NCBI GenBank assembly: GCA_041398605.1
Contig: JAWKUK010000005.1
Coordinates: 1-64,000, forward strand
Length of the DNA stretch: 64,000 nt
Reading direction: 5' to 3'
Source: JAWKUK01 sp041398605
GTDB lineage: Bacteria > Planctomycetota > UBA1135 > GCA-002686595
This document shows positions 29,992-37,347 of the stretch, in pieces; position 1 is the first letter of the stretch, and the number at the start of each line of letters is the position of its first letter. Below the pieces are notes generated by a model. That model was not told the origin of the DNA. It did no database searches and was given only the letters and a program-made list of their open reading frames with translations. The position numbers and the translations under genes are program-made.

Positions 29992-30749
29992 CGGTCGCGG
30001 GGCAAGGCAGGGGCCTCGACGGGAGCCACGGGATGCAGCGGCCCGAGCCAGCGCTCCATGGCGAGCAGCGGCGCGAGCGCGAGCCATGAACCGATGAGCA
30101 CGTCCGACGGGAAGTGCCCGCCCGAGGCGATGCGCGAGAGGGCGACCCAGAGCCACGCCGGCACAAGCCAGAGCATCAGCACACGCGCGCGCCGCGGCTC
30201 CGCGACGAGCCAGACGAGCCCGATGCACAGCGCCGCGGCGCCCGAGTGGCCGCTGGCGAACGAGGTCCCGTGGGCGCCGAAGTCTGGGTTCCAGACGGCG
30301 CGAAAGGCCCGCGTGCCGCCGAACTCGAGCAGCTGCTTCGGGCGCGGCCGGCCCCACCACGACTTCGCAAGTACGTTCAACAGGAGGCCCACGCCGAGCG
30401 CGCCGCCGACCACGAGGCGCGCCGACGCCGCGCGGCTGATGAAGAAGCGGCGCGGCGCGCGCTCCAGGCAGCCCAGCAACGCCCACACGACGAGCGCGGC
30501 GCTCGCCCACTGCACAGTGACGTAGGGCACCAAGTGAAACGGGTGCTCGTGCGCCAAGAAGCCGCCGAGGCGCGCATGGATCGCAGCCATGATCCGCAGA
30601 TCGAACGGCGCGACCACAAGCCCGCCGATCAACAGCATGTGCACCCACATCCAGCTCGGGCGCGCGCTGGCGCGTCGGTCGATGCGAGCCGCAAGGCGCG
30701 GCTCTGCGGCGACGCTGGCGACAGCCTGGGAAGCGTTGGGTGAGGTCAT
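29988..30749 (-). CDS. PAP2-family membrane phosphatase
   Basis: 253 residues, about six membrane segments. All three PAP2 signature motifs are present: KSWWGRPRP (K-x6-RP), SFASGHSGAA (PSGH-like, with Ala for Pro) and SRIASGGHFPSDVLIG (SR-x5-H-x3-D). It dephosphorylates lipid phosphates such as undecaprenyl diphosphate, phosphatidic acid or lipid A phosphates on the outer face of the inner membrane. Coupling to the downstream ArnT-like glycosyltransferase favours a lipid A/LpxE-like role, which is inference. The ATG at 30749 is the upstream limit of the frame. Confidence 0.9.
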   Translation of the reverse strand: MTSPNASQAVASVAAEPRLAARIDRRASARPSWMWVHMLLIGGLVVAPFDLRIMAAIHARLGGFLAHEHPFHLVPYVTVQWASAALVVWALLGCLERAPRRFFISRAASARLVVGGALGVGLLLNVLAKSWWGRPRPKQLLEFGGTRAFRAVWNPDFGAHGTSFASGHSGAAALCIGLVWLVAEPRRARVLMLWLVPAWLWVALSRIASGGHFPSDVLIGSWLALAPLLAMERWLGPLHPVAPVEAPALPRDR

Positions 30750-30954
30750 CGAATGATCGCTCGCCTCGCAGTCTAAACCGCCGCGCTATTGCGCCGCGCG
30801 CGCACGCTGCAGGCGCGCTTCGATCTTTGCATTTTGTGGTGAGATGCCGCAGGGGCGGCGCGCGGCGCAGGCGGCGACCTCGGAGGCTGCCCTGGGGTGG
30901 AGGCGGTCGCTATCCTGGCCGGCCGGCACGGCGCCGCTCCCTTCGGTCCCGAAC

Positions 30955-32028
30955 ATGCGGCTCCAGCTCTACATCACGAAGCAGGTCCTGTCGGCCTTCA
31001 CCTTCGCGGTCGCGGCGCTGCTCTTCGTCGCGCTGCCCGGGATCGTCGTCAGCGCGGTGCACAAGCTGCCGAACGTCGCGCCGGCGCTGCTCCTGCACTA
31101 TCTGCCGATCGTGCTGGAGGGCCTCGCGCCCTACCTGTTGCCCGTGTGCTTCATGCTGGCGGTCACCGGGGTCTATGGGCGCCTCGCGTCGGACCGCGAG
31201 TGGATCGCGATCCAGATGAGCGGGTTGAACCCCCTGCGGTGCTTCGTCCCGGGGCTGGTGCTCGCGCTGCTCCTGTCCGCTGGGACGTTTTGGATGCTCT
31301 CGGAAGAGCTGCCGAAGCTGAAGGAGCGCGAGAAGCGCTTCCTCATCGGGGCCGCGGCCTCCGTCATCGAGAACCTGCAGCCCGGTCGCACGAGCATCAG
31401 CCTCGGCGACTTCTACCTGAAGGCCGCCGACCGCGACGAGCAGACGGGCACCTTCTTCGACGCCTATATCCGCGTTCCTGAGGGAGAGAGCCTGCAGGGC
31501 GATGTCTTCGCGAGCACCGTCGACATCCGGATCCAGGGGAGCCACCTCTATGCGCACCTGACGGACCTCGAGATCTTCGATCCGCGCGGCGGTGTTTCGG
31601 CGCGGCTCGGGGAGGCCGAGCTCGAGTTCGACCTCGCCGATCGTGTTTCCCAAGCGCCGCGCGACTCCCACAAGCCGCGGTATCGAACGAGCGGCGAGAT
31701 CTTGTCGGCGCTCCGCGCGGGGACGGTGGACCCGGAGTACCGGCGGGACTACGCGCTCGAGTTCCACCGGCGCACGGCGCTCTCGCTCTCGTATGTCCTC
31801 TTCCTCGGGCTGGGGGCCCCGACCGGCATCCTGCTCCGCAGGGGGACGCGGCTCGGCGCGCTCGCGGTCGCCACGGTCTACGGCCTGCTCTACCACGTCT
31901 TCAGCACCCAGATCGGCTCCGAGCTCGGCAAGGCGCGGTCGCTCGCGGTATGGATCGGGCCGTGGGTCACGACCTTCATCGGGCTGGCCGTGTCGTTGGT
32001 CCTGGTCCGACGCGCGATCCGGCGCTGA
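30955..32028 (+). CDS. LptF/LptG family lipopolysaccharide export permease
   Basis: 357 residues with the YjgP/YjgQ layout: three N-terminal membrane helices (ITKQVLSAFTFAVAALLFVA, LPIVLEGLAPYLLPVCFMLA), a beta-jellyroll extracytoplasmic domain of about 140 residues, and three C-terminal helices (LEFHRRTALSLSYVLFLGLG). With LptB and its partner it extracts LPS from the inner membrane toward the LptC-A-D bridge. Only one permease is here, so its partner lies elsewhere. The ATG at 30955 begins directly at the first helix (MRLQLYITKQ). An upstream ATG at 30844 adds a non-hydrophobic leader and is less likely. Confidence 0.9.
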   Translation: MRLQLYITKQVLSAFTFAVAALLFVALPGIVVSAVHKLPNVAPALLLHYLPIVLEGLAPYLLPVCFMLAVTGVYGRLASDREWIAIQMSGLNPLRCFVPGLVLALLLSAGTFWMLSEELPKLKEREKRFLIGAAASVIENLQPGRTSISLGDFYLKAADRDEQTGTFFDAYIRVPEGESLQGDVFASTVDIRIQGSHLYAHLTDLEIFDPRGGVSARLGEAELEFDLADRVSQAPRDSHKPRYRTSGEILSALRAGTVDPEYRRDYALEFHRRTALSLSYVLFLGLGAPTGILLRRGTRLGALAVATVYGLLYHVFSTQIGSELGKARSLAVWIGPWVTTFIGLAVSLVLVRRAIRR

Positions 32029-32331
32029 GGGCGCGGGCGCCGACCGTCCCCTTGGTCGGCGAGCTCGCCTGCTTGCCTGCGGCAGGGGGCCGCGCTTGAG
32101 GGTGGGCCGGTCCTCCGAGGCGCTTCCAGCGTCCCCTTGCCCGCCCCCGGGGTGACCCGTCGGGCCGCGGCCCGTCCGGGTGCAGCGGCGCGACGAAGCC
32201 AGAAGGGGGCTTGCCCTCTCCAGGGGCGAGCCGTAGGCTCTTCGGCCCCGATCGCTCCTGCGCCGCACGGCGTGGGACGAGGGGAGACCGCCCTCGCCCG
32301 TCACTAGCCCCGAACACAGAAAACCAGAGCC
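32029..32331. other. Intergenic region with hairpin downstream of lptF/G
   Basis: 303 GC-rich bases. A hairpin GCCGACC / GGTCGGC (32039-32045 and 32054-32060, 8-base loop) directly after the permease stop is a likely terminator without T-tract. The remainder must hold the S21 promoter and leader; I cannot place them. No supported gene. Confidence 0.5.
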
Positions 32332-32637
32332 TTGATCAAGGTCGCCGTCCGCAGCAACGAGTCCCTGGAGGCTGCCCTTCGACGCTTCAAGCGTCAGTGC
32401 AACTACAGCGGCATCTTCCGCCTCGCGAAGGCCAACACGTGGCACGAGAAGCGCTCCGACAAGCGCCGTCGTGAGCGCCGCGAGCGCCTGCGCACCATCC
32501 AGAAGGCCACGCGGAAGAACGACCCGAACCGGAAGCGCCGCCGGCGCGCCGGTGGTCCGCCCCGCCGCAGCAGCTCCAGCAGCAGCAACAACAGCGGCCC
32601 GAGCTTCACCGGCGCCGGCTTCAACGGCAGCCGTTGA
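32332..32637 (+). CDS. rpsU: 30S ribosomal protein S21 with C-terminal extension
   Basis: 101 residues, against about 60-70 in most bacteria. The N-terminal core is canonical: IKVAVRSNESLEAALRRFKR then QCNYSGIFRLAKANTWHEK, followed by a long basic helix. The extra tail is Arg-rich, then Ser/Asn/Gly-rich (SSSSSSNNSGPSFTG). S21 sits on the 30S platform near the anti-Shine-Dalgarno helix and helps initiation. The start is TTG at 32332 immediately before IKV, with no ATG or GTG alternative nearby. The region upstream is long and the gene appears monocistronic. Confidence 0.9.
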   Translation: MIKVAVRSNESLEAALRRFKRQCNYSGIFRLAKANTWHEKRSDKRRRERRERLRTIQKATRKNDPNRKRRRRAGGPPRRSSSSSSNNSGPSFTGAGFNGSR

Positions 32638-32675
32638 ACGGGATCGTGGGCAGAGTGTGAGGTGAGCGGTCACCC

Positions 32676-32703
32676 GCTCGAGCTGCGCTTGGCGCGCTCG
32701 AGC
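32676..32703 (+). terminator. Hairpin downstream of rpsU
   Basis: Arms GCTCGAGCTGCGC (32676-32688) and GCGCGCTCGAGC (32692-32703) pair with one bulged base around a 3-base loop. It lies 39 bases past the rpsU stop. There is no T-tract, so termination strength is uncertain. Confidence 0.55.
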
Positions 32704-32792
32704 TAGAGGGCGGCGGCAGCGGTCAGCGAATGCGCGACCGGTGCCGCCGCTCGCTTTTGCATCACGGCCATCGGCGGGGGCCGGATGCCCGC

Positions 32793-33878
32793 GTGGTCAA
32801 CGAACGCTGGAGACACACCTTGGGCCTCTTCGAGAAGAACCGTGACCTGACGCAGGCGCACCGCGAGGTGGCGCTCGTCGTCGACGCGCAGTACTTCCGC
32901 GAGCCCGTGCGTGGCTTCGCGATGAGGCTCGACCAGTTCCTCGCGGCGCGCCTCGAGTGGCGCTCGCGCAGCTCCATCCAGACCCTCGTGCGCGACGGCT
33001 ACGTGTGGGTGGACCTCGCGCGGCCGGAGGTGCCCGAGGGCTCTGGCGCGCGCAAGCGCGAGACGCGCCCGGGCGCCCGAATGCCGCACGGAACGCGCGT
33101 TTGGGTCGAGATCCCGGAGGTCTATCGGCAGGTCCTCGAGGGCGAGACCAAGCGCGAGCTCGACGTCCTGTACGAGGACCGCGAGTGCCTCGCCGTCGAC
33201 AAGCCGGCGAACATCGCGGTGCACCCGAGCGGCCGGCACATGACGGACACGCTGATCCAGCGCGTGCACCTCCACTTCAAGGAGGACGTCGAGGCGGGTC
33301 GCATGGTGCCGCGCTTGTGCCACCGCCTCGACCGCGAGACGAGCGGCATCGTCCTCGTCGCGAAGCACCCCGAGACGCACCCGCGCATCGCGACGCAGTT
33401 CGAGGATCGCTTGGTCGACAAGGAGTACCTCGCGCTCGTTTGGGGCGAGGTCGAAGAACCTGACGGGTGCATCGACTATTCGATCGGGCCGGCGCTGCAC
33501 TCGGCGATCGACCTGAAGATGTGCGCGCGCTCCGACGGGCAGCCGTGTCGCACCGATTGGCGGGTCGAGGAGCGCGTGTCGGGCTACACGCTCGTGCGCT
33601 GCCGCATCCACACGGGGCGCACGCACCAGATCCGCGTGCACCTCGCGGCGATCGGGCACCCCGTCGTCGGCGACAAGCTGTACGGGCCGGACGAGCAGCT
33701 CTTTGTGCGCGCGATCGAGGGGACGTTGGACGCCGAGGACCGCGCGCGGCTCGAGCTCGATCGCCACGCGCTGCACGACCACCGCCTGGAGTTCACGACG
33801 CCGGACGGCGGGCGGCGGGTCGAGGTCGTGAGCCCGCTCGCGCCGGACCTGGCCGCGTTCCTCGACGCGCGGCGCTGA
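32793..33878 (+). CDS. RluA/RluD-family pseudouridine synthase with S4 domain
   Basis: 361 residues. An N-terminal S4-like RNA-binding segment (MRLDQFLAARLEWRSRSSIQ) is followed by VLYEDRECLAVDKPANIAVH, the catalytic HRLDRETSGIVLVAKH with the nucleophilic Asp, and the C-terminal TGRTHQIRVHLAAIGHPVVG. It isomerises uridines in 23S rRNA or tRNA; the exact site cannot be read from sequence. GTG 32793 is preferred; the upstream in-frame ATG at 32730 adds arginine-rich sequence overlapping the rpsU downstream region. It is followed by the PadR promoter. Confidence 0.9.
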   Translation: MVNERWRHTLGLFEKNRDLTQAHREVALVVDAQYFREPVRGFAMRLDQFLAARLEWRSRSSIQTLVRDGYVWVDLARPEVPEGSGARKRETRPGARMPHGTRVWVEIPEVYRQVLEGETKRELDVLYEDRECLAVDKPANIAVHPSGRHMTDTLIQRVHLHFKEDVEAGRMVPRLCHRLDRETSGIVLVAKHPETHPRIATQFEDRLVDKEYLALVWGEVEEPDGCIDYSIGPALHSAIDLKMCARSDGQPCRTDWRVEERVSGYTLVRCRIHTGRTHQIRVHLAAIGHPVVGDKLYGPDEQLFVRAIEGTLDAEDRARLELDRHALHDHRLEFTTPDGGRRVEVVSPLAPDLAAFLDARR

Positions 33879-33999
33879 GGGGCGCAGTCGTGGGGCGCGG
33901 TCGTGGGGCACGGCCGCCGGCGGGTCGCTCGGCGACCGCGTTCGCGCTGAGCTGACCTCCCCGCTCCCCGGCCGGGTCGAGGGCGCTGGTGGCGATAGC

Positions 34000-34029
34000 T
34001 TGCGCCACAAGGTATGCAGCGCATAGTAT
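34000..34029 (+). promoter_or_regulatory. Probable leaderless promoter with palindromic operator for padR-HAAS
   Basis: TTGCGC (34000-34005) and TAGTAT (34024-34029) are spaced 18 bases apart. A start 6-8 bases after the -10 would fall at or next to the ATG at 34038, leaving no room for a Shine-Dalgarno sequence, and none is visible. An inverted repeat TATGC-AGC-GCATA (34013-34025) fills the spacer and touches the -10, a natural place for PadR autorepression. AT-richness here stands out against the flanks. Confidence 0.6.
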
Positions 34030-34037
34030 AGCGGTCG

Positions 34038-34385
34038 ATGGCCGATCGCCCCTTCCCGACCGAGCTCGTCCGCAGCTCCACGGACCTCGTCCTGCTCGCG
34101 CTCCTCACGCACCGCGCGATGTACGGGTACGAGATCCTCGTGACGTTGGAGGAGCGCGGCAACGGGGGCTTCCGCTTCAAGCAGGGGACGCTCTACCCGC
34201 TGCTCTACCGCCTCGAGCGTGAGGGTTGGATCCGTGGCCACGAGCAGGAGCCGGCAACCGGCAAGCGCCGCAAGGTCTATCGCGTGACGGCAGCGGGGCG
34301 GAGCGAGCTCGGACGACGGGTCGAGGACTGGCGGCGCCACACGGCCGCGGTCGAGGCGATCCTCGACGAGTGTTTGGGCGCCTGA
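34038..34385 (+). CDS. PadR-family transcriptional regulator
   Basis: 115-residue winged-helix DNA-binding protein. The signature is complete: TDLVLLALLTHRAMYGYEIL, RFKQGTLYPLLYRLEREGWI, then KRRKVYRVTAAGRSELGRRV. Family members bind palindromic operators as dimers, often repressing their own operon, and are frequently paired with HAAS or DUF1700 membrane proteins, as here (22-base gap to the next gene). The palindrome over the -10 region is the likely target. The ligand is unknown. Confidence 0.93.
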   Translation: MADRPFPTELVRSSTDLVLLALLTHRAMYGYEILVTLEERGNGGFRFKQGTLYPLLYRLEREGWIRGHEQEPATGKRRKVYRVTAAGRSELGRRVEDWRRHTAAVEAILDECLGA

Positions 34386-34407
34386 GGCGCGCTCGAGGAG
34401 GGCACTG

Positions 34408-35394
34408 GTGAACACGATGGATGTCGAATCCGAGGCGAAGCTCGATGGTTGGTTGAAGGAGTTCTCGCGGGCGCTGTCCGCGCACCGCGCCGATGTGGTG
34501 GCCGAGGTGCGCGACGACGTCGAGGCGCGCGTCGACGCTGCGGTCCGGCGCGGCGCGCCTCCGGGCGAAGCGCTGGCGCGCGCCCTCGCGGACCTTGGGG
34601 ATCCGGCGGCGCTCGCGGTCGAGATCGATCGAGCGCGGCCGCCCGCGCAGGCGCCGTGGGTCCGCTCGGCGCGGGCCCTCGCCGCCGTCGGCATCGCGGC
34701 CTTTGGGCTCTCCGTCGCCTGGCACGTGCGCCCTTGGTCGTACGGGCTGCAGGCGACCGCGGCCGCTGCGACCTGTCTGCTCCTGCACGCCTCATTCGCC
34801 CTGTGCGTCGCGCCGGGGCTCGTCTGGCGGCGGAACGCGCTCTTCGCGCCTGCCCTCGGACTGGGGGCCGTGGCGATGACGCTCGCGCTCGCGACGCTTG
34901 GGCGCGGGAGCGAAGCGACGGGCGGAGGAGCGCTGCCGCTCTCCTTCGGCGCGGCCGAGACGACCTTCTTCGACCTGGAGCTCGCCCGCTCATCAGCCGA
35001 CGACCTGGCCGCGCGCACGTACGTGATGGCCGCGGTCCTCACGTTGGTGGTCGTCGCGCTCCTCGCCCTCTTGCAGCGTCCAAGGCAGCGCTGGGCGCTC
35101 GCGGCCGGCCTCGTCGCGGCCTTCGCTGTCGTCGAGCTCCCGCACCGGATGGAGGAGCGCGCCTTCCGCGAGGACGTCCAGCGAGCCGTACTCGCCCTTG
35201 AGGTCCACGGGCGCGCCCTCGACGAGGCGGCGAGCGAGCACCCTGAAGACGAGACGAGCGCGCTCCTGGCCGCCCTCGAGCTCTCCTACCGAGGCTCGCG
35301 CGACCACTACGTGCTGCGCCGGGAACGGGCGTGGATGCCGTCCTGCGGCCTCGCCTACGATTCGCGGAGCCGCCGCATCACGGGCCACGATTGA
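34408..35394 (+). CDS. HAAS-type (DUF1700-like) membrane protein paired with PadR
   Basis: 328 residues. The N-terminal roughly 75 residues are a helical HAAS-like domain: LDGWLKEFSRALSAHRADVV, DVEARVDAAVRRGAPPGEAL, ALADLGDPAALAVEI. At least five hydrophobic segments follow, and the C-terminal roughly 90 residues are soluble (PHRMEERAFREDVQRAVLAL). HAAS domains are thought to signal together with their PadR regulator. The start is GTG 34408 with GAGGAGGG about 6-13 bases upstream, unlike the leaderless padR. The ligand and output are unknown. Confidence 0.8.
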   Translation: MNTMDVESEAKLDGWLKEFSRALSAHRADVVAEVRDDVEARVDAAVRRGAPPGEALARALADLGDPAALAVEIDRARPPAQAPWVRSARALAAVGIAAFGLSVAWHVRPWSYGLQATAAAATCLLLHASFALCVAPGLVWRRNALFAPALGLGAVAMTLALATLGRGSEATGGGALPLSFGAAETTFFDLELARSSADDLAARTYVMAAVLTLVVVALLALLQRPRQRWALAAGLVAAFAVVELPHRMEERAFREDVQRAVLALEVHGRALDEAASEHPEDETSALLAALELSYRGSRDHYVLRRERAWMPSCGLAYDSRSRRITGHD

Positions 35395-35599
35395 GGGCTC
35401 GGGGCCGCGGCCAAAGGGCGCCTCGATCCGCCTGGGGAGGGGGCGAGCGTCGACGTCAGCGCGGGCTCGCGCGCCGGATTCCGGGGACTGGCCGTGAGAG
35501 AGCGGCGCCGCGCCTGTTTCAGAGCGTGGCGCGCCTCCTCTTGGGGTGCGCAGCGTCCATCTCCCTCGAACGGGGCTCGACGATTCCGAGCCTAAGACC

Positions 35600-36619
35600 A
35601 TGCAGACCTTCCCCCGCACCTTCACGAGCGCGAGCACGGCGGTGCTCTTGTCCCTGAACGTCACCTTCGCCCAGTCCGTTTGGACGGACTGGACGTCGGC
35701 TACGGCGCCCGGCCCGGGCCAGGAGAGCGCCGCTGGCGCGCTCGGCGGCGTCAACGTCAGCTTCACCGGCGACCTGGAGCCGGCTGCGATCATCGACGCG
35801 AGCTACTCCTTTTGGGTGAGCGGAGCCGCGACGTACACCTCGCCGCTCGTCACGGCGCCGCCACCTACCGGCGACGTCCTCCGTGTGTGGGGCGGCCCGT
35901 CGACCGGCGAACAGGTCATTCGGTTCTCGACGCCCGTGCGCGACCCGATCCTCGCCATCCTGAGCCTCGGCGCCGGCAGCGCGCCCGCCCGCTACGTGTT
36001 CGACCGGCCGTTTGTGATCGAGAGCGTCGGACCCGGGTACTTCGGCAACGGCCCGCTGGTCGCGCTCGCCGGCAACGTGCTCGAGGGTCGAGAGGGCAAC
36101 GGGCTCGTCCGCTTCCCGGGTGAGCACTCGGAGCTGCGTTTCACGATCCCGGTCGCGGAGTACTGGAGCGGCTTCACGGTCGGCCTGGCGGGCACCGTCG
36201 GCGCGCGCCGCTGCGGCAGCGCGAGCCCGAACTCGACGGGGCTCGTCGGCGCGATGGCGGCGGGGGGCAGCGTCGTCGTGGCTGACAACGAGCTGCGGCT
36301 GTCTGCGATCCGCCTGCCGCTCTACACCTACGGTTACTTCCTCTGCTCACGGACCCCGGCGCTCGTCCCCGGCGCGGGCGGCAGCCAGGGGACCCTCTGT
36401 CTGGGTGGCGAGGTCGGCCGCTTCAACGCCCAGATCGTGAACAGCGGGCCGTTCGGGACGTTCGGGATCACGCTCGACCTGGCGAGCCTACCCAGTCCCA
36501 CGGGCGCGGTCGCCGCGGCGGCCGGCGAGTCCTGGCACTTCCAGTGCTGGTACCGCGACGCGGTAGCGGGCGCCGCCACGAGCAACTTCACAGACTCCGT
36601 CGCCATCGACTTCCTGTAG
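35600..36619 (+). CDS. Secreted protein with planctomycete C-terminal module
   Basis: 339 residues with a signal peptide (MQTFPRTFTSASTAVLLSLN, cleavage near TFAQS). The first part is a beta-rich domain of unknown function. The last roughly 140 residues form the recurring module of this window: RRCGSASPNSTGLVGAM, LPLYTYGYFLCSRTPAL, GTLCLGGEVGRFNAQ, GESWHFQCWYRD and TSNFTDSVAID. ATG 35600 is preferred to upstream codons because the signal peptide starts there. Presumably exported by Sec; surface or extracellular. No enzymatic motif is seen. Confidence 0.8.
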   Translation: MQTFPRTFTSASTAVLLSLNVTFAQSVWTDWTSATAPGPGQESAAGALGGVNVSFTGDLEPAAIIDASYSFWVSGAATYTSPLVTAPPPTGDVLRVWGGPSTGEQVIRFSTPVRDPILAILSLGAGSAPARYVFDRPFVIESVGPGYFGNGPLVALAGNVLEGREGNGLVRFPGEHSELRFTIPVAEYWSGFTVGLAGTVGARRCGSASPNSTGLVGAMAAGGSVVVADNELRLSAIRLPLYTYGYFLCSRTPALVPGAGGSQGTLCLGGEVGRFNAQIVNSGPFGTFGITLDLASLPSPTGAVAAAAGESWHFQCWYRDAVAGAATSNFTDSVAIDFL

Positions 36620-36766
36620 TTCGGGCGGGAACGGCGCGGGCAGGCAGGAGGCCCGCCGCGGAGCGCTTCATCAACGATGAGAACGTGGGTGGCCGCGCCG
36701 TTACCGCGTGCTACCCACCGGCTAGCGTGTGCAGGCGGCAGCCATTTACGCCGCAAGGAGACCACC

Positions 36767-36955
36767 ATGAAGAACGCCCTCGTCACGCTCGTCTGCTGCT
36801 CTGTCCTCTCCACGTTCGCGGGGTGCCCCGCCACGAGGCTGGCCTCGGACGGTGGGGGCGGTGCAGGTGCCAGTGGGTGCGGCGGTGGCAACGCGGTACA
36901 GGTCGAGCATGCAGCGACCTGCATTGGCGGTGCGGACGGCTGCTCTGGGGCGTGA
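36767..36955 (+). CDS. Small lipoprotein
   Basis: 62 residues. A hydrophobic signal (MKNALVTLVCCSVLSTF) ends in an acceptable lipobox (F-A-G-C), predicting lipidation of the Cys at about residue 20. The short mature part is Gly- and Ser-rich with four further Cys (ATRLASDGGGGAGASGCGG). AAGGAG at 36755-36760 is a textbook Shine-Dalgarno at 6 bases from the ATG. No family recognised; the length may be natural or a truncation. Confidence 0.65.
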   Translation: MKNALVTLVCCSVLSTFAGCPATRLASDGGGGAGASGCGGGNAVQVEHAATCIGGADGCSGA

Positions 36956-37101
36956 ACTCGTCACACCCGCACGCGGCGGGTGTCCTGCGTCCGCGGACCA
37001 GGTCCTCGTGCGTGCCCACACGTTCCGGTGACCTCGAGCGGGACGGCGCAGCGCTCGAAGGTGGCGTGTCCGACGCGACTCACGGACGATGGGGGGCATG
37101 A

Positions 37102-37270
37102 AGCCTGCCATCCCTGCCGCTGCGCGCACAGACGTCTGCGGGACCCCTCGATCTTGGGACGCTCGGAGGCCTCGACGCGGTTGCGCACGGGGTCAGCGCG
37201 GACGGATCTGTGGTGATCGGCTACTCGACGAACGCGTCGGGGCAGGATCGCGCCGGATGGGGTGTCCAAT
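37102..37270 (+). pseudogene. Remnant of a HAF-repeat secreted protein gene
   Basis: In the frame that later becomes the propeller gene, bases after a TGA at 37099 read SLPSLPLRAQTSAGPLDLGT, LGGLDAVAHGVSADGSVVIG, YSTNASGQDRAGWG. This is one complete HAF extracellular repeat (DLGTLGG ... GVSADGSVVxG) preceded by what looks like the tail of a signal peptide. No start codon or full signal peptide is left, and after 37270 the repeat sequence stops. I read it as the decayed 5' end of a HAF-repeat gene whose remainder was lost. Confidence 0.7.
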
Positions 37271-37347
37271 TTGGCCGGGCAAGGTCAATCCCCTGCACAG
37301 CGAGGGGATATCGTTTGCCTCGTCTCTTTGTTTTGAGGATTGGATCC

